Source: JAVBOW01 sp031549495
Lineage (GTDB): Bacteria; Bacteroidota; Bacteroidia; Bacteroidales; Rikenellaceae
Length of the DNA: 64,000 nt
Direction of reading: 5' to 3'
Assembly (NCBI GenBank): GCA_031549495.1
Contig: JAVBPS010000067.1
Coordinates: forward strand, 9,411 to 73,410
Positions 57,814 through 64,000 of the stretch are shown in pieces. The stretch's first letter is position 1. Every line of letters starts with the position of its first letter. The position numbers and the translations under genes are program-made. The notes under the pieces were generated by a model. That model worked only from the letters and a program-made list of their open reading frames with translations. It had not been told where the DNA came from and made no database searches.

Positions 57814-58452
57814 ATGGTAAAAAAGATAGCGTTTCTGCTCATCGGGCTGCTCTGCGCCGCCCAACTTTTCGCCCTCAGCCCGATCAAGGTCGGCCTGCGG
57901 GGCGGGGTGAGTTTCCAGGATGTCGACCTGGGCACGGCCCGCGCCGGGGACTACTCCCTTTCGGCCGACTCCGAAACGGGTTTCTTCCTCGGTATGACGG
58001 CCCGCATCAACCTGCCCAGGTGGTACCTGCAGCCCGAGATCGACTATTCGTATAATAAATATCAACTGACCGCCACTCCGTCGGCGGGCGCGGCCAGCCG
58101 TTCGACCGTCAAACTCAACGCCATCCAGATGCCGATCCTGGCCGGGACCCGTTTCCTGAAGTTTTTCCGCCTCGAAGCAGGCCCGGTGTTCAACCTGTGG
58201 GACGACTCGAAGGTGTCGGCCTCGCGCAGCGACGCGGCGGGGGTGACCGCTCCCGCCCATTCGGTGCTTTATGCCCGCAATTCGATCGGTTATATGGTGG
58301 GGCTGGGCCTCGACCTGGGGCCGGTGAGCCTTTCCGGGCGCTATAACGGCGAGTTCGGCAAGCCTTTGCAAACCATCACCATAGGGGACCAGACTTCGGA
58401 GGTGAAAGCGACCCTGCGTACCTGGCAACTGAGCGTCGGATTCAATTTCTGA
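57814..58452 (+). CDS. Small outer-membrane beta-barrel protein, PorT-like
   Basis: The 212-residue exported protein has a signal peptide (MVKKIAFLLIGLLCAAQLFA). An eight-stranded barrel pattern of the OMP_b-brl_2 / PorT type follows: KVGLRGGVSFQDVDL, GFFLGMTARINLPRWYLQPE, AIQMPILAGTRFLKFFRLEA, a glycine-rich strand GYMVGLGLDLGPVSLSGRY, and a C-terminal strand ending SVGFNF. Such proteins sit in the outer membrane; their roles are mostly unknown. The PhoH gene starts 8 bases after its stop, so the two are co-transcribed, a pairing without an obvious functional reason. Confidence 0.85.
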   Translation: MVKKIAFLLIGLLCAAQLFALSPIKVGLRGGVSFQDVDLGTARAGDYSLSADSETGFFLGMTARINLPRWYLQPEIDYSYNKYQLTATPSAGAASRSTVKLNAIQMPILAGTRFLKFFRLEAGPVFNLWDDSKVSASRSDAAGVTAPAHSVLYARNSIGYMVGLGLDLGPVSLSGRYNGEFGKPLQTITIGDQTSEVKATLRTWQLSVGFNF

Positions 58453-58460
58453 GACGGCAG

Positions 58461-59419
<959 letters not shown>

Positions 59420-59423
<4 letters not shown>

Positions 59424-60226
59424 ACAGGATGATCCCCATACTGATGACCGCTTCCGTCGACACCCGGGGGATGCCTGGGGCGGCGTTTTCAGCCTCGGAG
59501 CGGGAAGATATGTATGTGGGGACGCTGAATTACTACATCACGGAGTTTCGTAAACGTCCGGATTTTCTGTTTAGTTTGGTGTTTGCGGAAAATTCAGGAT
59601 GGGAGCCGGAAAAGATCACGCAGAAACTGCTTCACGCGGATAATGTCCAGGTGGAGTATCTCGCGCTCGATCCGCAGGATTTCGATCCCATGAAGGGGAA
59701 GTCCTACAATGAGATGCTGCTGATCGACCAGACCCTGGAACGGTCGGAAGCCATCCGCTGCGCAGGCCGGTTCTTTAAAGTGACGGGACGGTTCCCGGTC
59801 AAAAACCTGTTCGCGCTGCTTTCGGAAGCGCAACGCAGGGGAGGCGAGGGTATGCGTTATTACGGCGATTGCAAAGATCACGGGATTTTTGAATTGCTAC
59901 ATATTCCCGTCAGCGGGCATGCGGCCGAATGCCGGTACTGGGCCGCATCGGTCGATTTTTATGATGAGCATTTCCGGGAAGGTTACCTTCGGCTCGAAGG
60001 ACGCTCGGTGGAGGTCTATTTCTTTGAAATATTACGGCCCTTGCGCGGGCTGCCCGGCGTGAGCGTGCGGTTCCGCAGGCAAGCGCATATTTCCGGAAAA
60101 GGAGGGCATAACCTGGGTACGGGATCTTCGTTTTTTTCCTCTGTCGATAATGATTCTTTCCAGATAAAAGTCAAACGGAACCTTAGGCAACTCATCAGGT
60201 GGATATGTCCGAAATTGTATATATGA
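59420..60226 (+). CDS. Putative glycosyltransferase-like protein of unknown function
   Basis: The 268-residue cytoplasmic protein has no signal peptide or membrane segment. The N-terminus PILMTASVDT, the segment LFSLVFAENSG and the motif RFFKVTGRFPVKNLFALL are typical of a poorly studied group of GT-A-like bacterial proteins often found in surface-polysaccharide loci, where the phrase K-I/V-T-G-R recurs. A Cys/Asp segment (YYGDCKD) may take part in nucleotide-sugar binding. The assignment is by memory of the motif, not by search. The gene overlaps phoH by four bases and is followed 23 bases later by purC. Its base composition looks less GC-rich than its neighbours, hinting at insertion into this operon. 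A second Met (59429) could be the start. Confidence 0.55.
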
Positions 60227-60249
60227 TCTTAAAATAAAAAATACTCAGG

Positions 60250-61200
60250 ATGAACGCAGTAACAGCAACCGATTTCCATTTCGACGGCCAGCGCAGCCGC
60301 TACGTCGGCAAAGTGAGGGACGTCTACGACATAGACGGACAATACCTGGCGATGGTCGTTACAGACCGCATTTCCGCCTTCGACGTGGTGCTTCCGCGCG
60401 GTATTCCCTATAAAGGCCAGGTGCTGAACCAGATCGCCTCGCGCTTTCTGGACGCCACGGCCGACATCTGCCCCAACTGGAAGATCGCCTCGCCCGACCC
60501 GATGGTCACGGTGGGCTGGCGCTGCGAGCCGTTCGCGGTCGAGATGGTCGTGAGGGCCTACCTGACCGGATCGTCGTGGAGGGATTACAAGGCGGGTGCA
60601 AGGTCGATCTGCGGCGTGCCCCTGCCGGACGGCATGCGCGAGCACCAGCGCTTCCCGCAGCCGATCATCACCCCCACGACCAAGGCCGAACTGGGCCGCC
60701 ACGACGAGAATATCTCGCGTGAAGAGATTATCGCGCAGGGCCTTGTCAGCAAGGAAGATTACGAGCAGCTGGAAAAATACACCCTCGCCCTCTTCGCCCG
60801 TGGTACCGAAATGGCCGCCGCCCAGGGCCTGATCCTGGTCGACACAAAATACGAATTCGGCAAACTGGACGGGCAGATCCGCCTGATCGACGAGATCCAC
60901 ACGCCCGACTCGTCGCGCTACTTCTACGCCGACGGCTACCAGGAGCGTTTTGATAAAGGCGAACAGCAAAAGCAACTCTCGAAGGAATTCGTACGCGAAT
61001 GGCTGATGGCCAACGGCTTCCAGGGCCGCGACGGCGAAAAGGTGCCCGAAATGACCGACGCTTTTATAGAAAGCGTCTCTGAGCGTTACATCGAGCTCTA
61101 CGAATGCATTACCGGCGAGAAATTTGTAAGGGGTTCCGCAGAGAACATCCTGGACCGCATCGAGGGCAACACGCGCAACATGCTCGCCCGGCTGCGGTAA
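60250..61200 (+). CDS. purC: Phosphoribosylaminoimidazole-succinocarboxamide synthase
   Basis: The 316-residue SAICAR synthase catalyses the ATP-dependent joining of CAIR and aspartate in purine synthesis. Recognisable segments are YVGKVRDVYDI (nucleotide-binding strand), VVTDRISAFDVVLPRGIPYK, a central VEMVVRAYLTGSSWRDYKAG, LGRHDENIS, and GLILVDTKYEFGKLDGQIRLIDEIHTPDSSRY (catalytic and metal residues). This is the longer form of the enzyme common in Bacteroidetes. A palindromic repeat lies between it and pepD. Confidence 0.96.
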   Translation: MNAVTATDFHFDGQRSRYVGKVRDVYDIDGQYLAMVVTDRISAFDVVLPRGIPYKGQVLNQIASRFLDATADICPNWKIASPDPMVTVGWRCEPFAVEMVVRAYLTGSSWRDYKAGARSICGVPLPDGMREHQRFPQPIITPTTKAELGRHDENISREEIIAQGLVSKEDYEQLEKYTLALFARGTEMAAAQGLILVDTKYEFGKLDGQIRLIDEIHTPDSSRYFYADGYQERFDKGEQQKQLSKEFVREWLMANGFQGRDGEKVPEMTDAFIESVSERYIELYECITGEKFVRGSAENILDRIEGNTRNMLARLR

Positions 61201-61208
61201 TCCGTGCC

Positions 61209-61277
61209 CGTAGGGGCAACCCTTGCGGTTGCCCTTCAGTTTGGAATACAAGGGCAACCGCAAGGGTTGCCCCTACG
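61209..61277. repeat. GTAGGGGC-type inverted repeat, copy 2
   Basis: CGTAGGGGCAACCCTTGCGG at the left pairs with CCGCAAGGGTTGCCCCTACG at the right, continuing inward through TTGCCCTT/AAGGGCAA around a centre of 13 bases. This is the most perfect copy, 8 bases after the purC stop. Confidence 0.93.
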
Positions 61278-61308
61278 ATACGCAAACAATCAATCATACA
61301 ATAAAATT

Positions 61309-62769
61309 ATGAACAAAGACATCCGTTCCCTGAAACCCGCCGCCCTGTGGGGCTATTTTGCCGACATCTGCGGCATTCCGCACCCCTCGTATCACGAGGA
61401 GGCCATCCGCCGGTACATGGTGGACTTCGCCAAAGCCAACGGCATCGAATGCCTTGAGGATGAGGCGCACAACGTTATCATGCGCATCCCCGCCACCGCG
61501 GGCATGGAGAACCGCAAGGGCCTGATCCTGCAGGCGCACCTGGACATGGTGCCCCAGAAGAACGGCGACAAACAGTTCGACTTCGAAAAAGACGCCATCG
61601 AGGCGTGGATCGACGGCGACTGGGTGCGCGCCAACGGCACGACGCTCGGCGCCGACAACGGCATCGGCGCGGCCGCCGCAATGGCTGTGCTGACGGACAA
61701 AACGCTCAAACACGGCCCCGTAGAGGTGCTGTTCACCGCCACCGAAGAGGCTGGCATGGAGGGCGCTTTCGGCCTGAAGGCCGGTGTGCTCAACGGCGAC
61801 ATCCTGCTGAACCTCGACTCGGAAACCGAGGGCGAATTGTACGTGGGTTGCGCCGGGGGCCTGGACGCCAACATCGCCCTGCCGTACCTGGAAGAGCCCG
61901 CCCCGAAAGGTTACGCGGCGCAGAAGATCGAGATCAAGGGCCTCAAAGGCGGCCACTCGGGCATCGAGATCATCCTCGAGCGCGCCAACGCCAACAAGGT
62001 GATGAACCGTTTCCTGTACGCCGCCGAGCGTGACCTGGGTGTGCGCCTGGCAGCCATCGACGGCGGCGGCCTGCGCAATGCCATCCCGCGCGAGGCGACC
62101 GCCACGGTCATCGTTCCCGAGTCGCATCTGGACGGCTTCAAAAAAGCCCTCGCCGAGTACGAAAAGACCATTATCGAGGAGTTCAAAGGCGTTGAGGACG
62201 CCGTCAGCATCAAGGCCGCCGACGCACCCATGCCCGCGACGGTGTTCGACCACGCCGCGCAGGCTGCGCTGCTGCGTGCCGTCTACGCCTGCCCGAACGG
62301 GGTGATCCGCATGTCGAAGTCGATGCCCGGCATCGTGCAGACCTCGCTGAACCTCGCCCGCGTGGTGAGTGACAAGGGCATCGTGAAGATGCAGTGCCTG
62401 CTGCGCAGCTCGTCCAACTCCGAAAAGTTCGACCTGGGCGAAATGGTGCGCAGCGCGTTCGAACGGGCCGGTGCGAAAGTGGAGCTTTCCGGCGCCTACG
62501 ACGGCTGGACTCCCAACATGGACTCCCCGATCCTGAAGACGATGATCGCCGGATACAAGGCGCTTTATGGTAAGGAGCCCGCCATCACGGCGATCCACGC
62601 CGGGCTGGAATGCGGCATCATCAGCGGCCCCTACCCGAAGCTGGACATGATCTCCTTCGGCCCGACGATCCAGTATCCGCACTCGCCGGACGAGAAGGTC
62701 AACGTCCCCGCCGTGCAGAAATTCTGGGACTACCTCCGCTATACGGTCGAGAACGCACCGCAGAAATAA
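61309..62769 (+). CDS. pepD: Cytosol nonspecific dipeptidase (aminoacyl-histidine dipeptidase, M20)
   Basis: The 486-residue dipeptidase equals E. coli PepD in length (about 485). The start at 61309 (MNKDIRSLKPAALWGYF) is chosen because the upstream frame runs through a repeat. The two-zinc site is readable as His in LQAHLDMVPQK, bridging Asp in GADNGIGAAAAMAVL, catalytic Glu pair in FTATEEAGMEGAFGLKA, Asp in NLDSETEGELYVGCAGG, and His near the C-terminus in GPTIQYPHSPDEKV. It cleaves dipeptides with broad specificity in the cytoplasm and fits with the exported S46 enzyme that makes dipeptides. Its stop codon overlaps an AT-rich repeat. Confidence 0.96.
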   Translation: MNKDIRSLKPAALWGYFADICGIPHPSYHEEAIRRYMVDFAKANGIECLEDEAHNVIMRIPATAGMENRKGLILQAHLDMVPQKNGDKQFDFEKDAIEAWIDGDWVRANGTTLGADNGIGAAAAMAVLTDKTLKHGPVEVLFTATEEAGMEGAFGLKAGVLNGDILLNLDSETEGELYVGCAGGLDANIALPYLEEPAPKGYAAQKIEIKGLKGGHSGIEIILERANANKVMNRFLYAAERDLGVRLAAIDGGGLRNAIPREATATVIVPESHLDGFKKALAEYEKTIIEEFKGVEDAVSIKAADAPMPATVFDHAAQAALLRAVYACPNGVIRMSKSMPGIVQTSLNLARVVSDKGIVKMQCLLRSSSNSEKFDLGEMVRSAFERAGAKVELSGAYDGWTPNMDSPILKTMIAGYKALYGKEPAITAIHAGLECGIISGPYPKLDMISFGPTIQYPHSPDEKVNVPAVQKFWDYLRYTVENAPQK

Positions 62770-62858
62770 TTATGAATTATGAATTATGGATTATGAATTG
62801 GCCCGGAACCCGTTCTCATAAACTGTAATTCATAATCCATAATTCATAATTCATAATT
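62768..62858. repeat. AATTATGAATT-type inverted repeat, copy 2
   Basis: AATTATGAATTATGAATTAT at the left (continuing GGATTATGAATT) pairs with AATTCATAATCC and ATAATTCATAATTCATAATT at the right, around a GC-rich centre. As in copy 1, the left edge uses the last two bases of the preceding TAA stop; the right edge is 3 bases from the next ATG. Confidence 0.92.
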
Positions 62859-62861
62859 GAA

Positions 62862-63821
62862 ATGGATCACATTTCCAAATGGTTCGCCATCGTCAACCCC
62901 GTCGCCGGCAGCGGCCGCGGGTTGACGGACTGGCCCCTGATCAGCAAACTGCTGCGCGACCACCACATCGTCCCCGAATACGCCTTCACCGAGCGCAAGT
63001 ACCACGCCATCGAACTGGCCGTCGAGGCGATCAAGGAAGGGTACCGCAAGATCCTGGTCGTAGGCGGCGACGGCACGATCCACGAGGTGGTCAACGGCAT
63101 CTTCATCCAGCAGCAGGTCCCCACGCAGGATATCCTGCTCTCGGTGATCGCCGTGGGCACGGGCAACGACTGGATTCGCATGTTCGGCATCCCGCGCAAA
63201 TATTCCGAGGCGATCAAGGCGATCTCGGCCGGGCACTCCTTCCTGCAGGACGTGGCGACCATCTCCTACCACCAGGCCAACTACAAGCAGTCGCGCTACA
63301 TGGCCAACGTCGCGGGGATCGGCTTCGACGCCTACGTCAACCGCCGCTACAACCGCCTCAAGGAGGAGGGAAAAAAAGGAAAATGGCTCTACGTCTGGAG
63401 CACTTTTAAAGCCGTGCTGCGCTACTCCTCGACCGGCATCAAGATGTGGGTGGACGGCGAAATGGTCGTCAACGACCTGGTCTACTCCTCGACCGTGGGC
63501 ATCGGTCAGTACAACGGCGGCGGGATGATCCAGACCCCGGACGCCGTGGCCGACGACGGTCTGCTGGACATGACCGTGATCAAGAAGATCAGCCGCATGG
63601 GGGTGATCTCGCGCTTCAAATCGCTGTACAACGGCAAGATCTACCAACTGCCGCAGGTATCGCTGGTGCGCGGTCGCAAGATCCGCATCGAGTCGACGCC
63701 CGAGGTGGCCGTCGAAGTGGACGGCGAGGCGCTGGGCTATTCGCCCTTCGAATTCGAGGTGATCGACAAGGCGATCCGGGTGATCGTTTCCGAAAAAGTT
63801 CTCGGGCAACTCGCCTCGTAA
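62862..63821 (+). CDS. Diacylglycerol kinase-family lipid kinase
   Basis: The 319-residue protein belongs to the DAGK_cat family (YegS/DgkB type), which phosphorylates lipids such as diacylglycerol. Segments: FAIVNPVAGSGRG at the N-terminus, the nucleotide loop LVVGGDGTIHEVVNGIF, VIAVGTGNDWIRMFGIP, and VAGIGFDAYVNRRYN in the second domain, ending with a beta-rich part (VDGEALGYSPFEFEVI). Length is normal. It has no membrane segment, in keeping with a peripheral membrane enzyme. The repeat immediately upstream leaves no visible promoter, so it may be read from pepD. Confidence 0.93.
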   Translation: MDHISKWFAIVNPVAGSGRGLTDWPLISKLLRDHHIVPEYAFTERKYHAIELAVEAIKEGYRKILVVGGDGTIHEVVNGIFIQQQVPTQDILLSVIAVGTGNDWIRMFGIPRKYSEAIKAISAGHSFLQDVATISYHQANYKQSRYMANVAGIGFDAYVNRRYNRLKEEGKKGKWLYVWSTFKAVLRYSSTGIKMWVDGEMVVNDLVYSSTVGIGQYNGGGMIQTPDAVADDGLLDMTVIKKISRMGVISRFKSLYNGKIYQLPQVSLVRGRKIRIESTPEVAVEVDGEALGYSPFEFEVIDKAIRVIVSEKVLGQLAS

Positions 63822-63832
63822 ATATTTTTGGT

Positions 63833-63925
63833 TTTTGTCATTCTGAACGCAAGTGAAGAATCTTGGTCGGAACTGCTTAAAAACAGCCCGACCAAGATTC
63901 TTCACTTGCGTTCAGAATGACAAAA
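63833..63925. repeat. GTCATTCTGA-type palindromic repeat, copy 3
   Basis: TTTTGTCATTCTGAACGCAA at the left pairs with TTGCGTTCAGAATGACAAAA at the right. GTGAAGAATCTTGGTCGG and its complement continue inward to a 16-base centre. It starts 12 bases after the lipid kinase stop. Confidence 0.94.
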
Positions 63926-63940
63926 CCCGAATGTCTTTTT

Positions 63941-63977
63941 TGTGTCCTTTGTGTATCTTTTCTTTGTGTCCTTTGTG
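63941..63977 (+). repeat. GTGTCCTTTGTG tandem direct repeat
   Basis: TGTGTCCTTTGTG occurs at 63941-63953 and again at 63965-63977, a period of 24 bases, in a T-rich context next to the palindromic repeat. Confidence 0.75.
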
Positions 63978-64000
63978 GTTAAAAAAACGGAATGATCCCG

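Overview
The window is a chromosomal segment of a Bacteroidales bacterium, most likely an Alistipes-like member of the Rikenellaceae. This rests on SusC/SusD pairs, hybrid two-component regulators, several lipobox lipoproteins, S46 and M16 peptidases, promoters of the Bacteroidetes type (TTTG, 19 bases, TAnnTTTG), and GC-rich coding DNA. Genus is inferred from overall character, not measured.

Positions 1-32934 hold two polysaccharide utilisation loci (PULs) placed back to back. PUL 1 on the minus strand (11356 to 1) is SusC, SusD, a fimbrillin-like surface lipoprotein, two GH43-like proteins and a hybrid two-component sensor/regulator cut by the window edge. Diverging from it on the plus strand are a third GH43-like lipoprotein and a heparinase II/III-type lyase (11801-14704). 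PUL 2 (14958-32934, plus) is a tight operon: secreted FAD-dependent oxidoreductase, SusC, SusD, an exported protein of unrecognised family, a serine-type sulfatase, a GH43 with C-terminal beta-sandwich, a surface lipoprotein and a second hybrid regulator. The SusC proteins are clear paralogues, but PUL 2 looks much richer in G+C at third positions. Together the genes suggest capture and breakdown of a charged, sulfated, pentose-bearing glycan, with an oxidation step of unknown purpose.

Positions 32935-35457 are AT-rich. A tyrosine recombinase lies beside the 3' end of an intact tRNA-Gln gene, with TTCCGA-type inverted repeats between them, so the PULs may be cargo of an integrated element. 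A long leader with a possible attenuator then precedes a TonB-dependent receptor operon (receptor, DUF4876-like lipoprotein, outer-membrane barrel; 35458-41342).

Positions 41343-64000 look like core chromosome: M16 peptidase, polyferredoxin membrane protein with HMA-like domains, S46 dipeptidyl peptidase, methylglyoxal synthase, tRNA-Pro, a C26-M19 peptidase fusion, an SpmA-SpmB fusion, a LytS/LytTR pair, a beta-helix lipoprotein, a small barrel protein, PhoH, a glycosyltransferase-like protein, PurC, PepD and a lipid kinase. The gaps in this half carry at least five families of palindromic or direct intergenic repeats, which I did not see in the PUL half. No rRNA, CRISPR array, transposase, phage structural gene or plasmid gene was seen.
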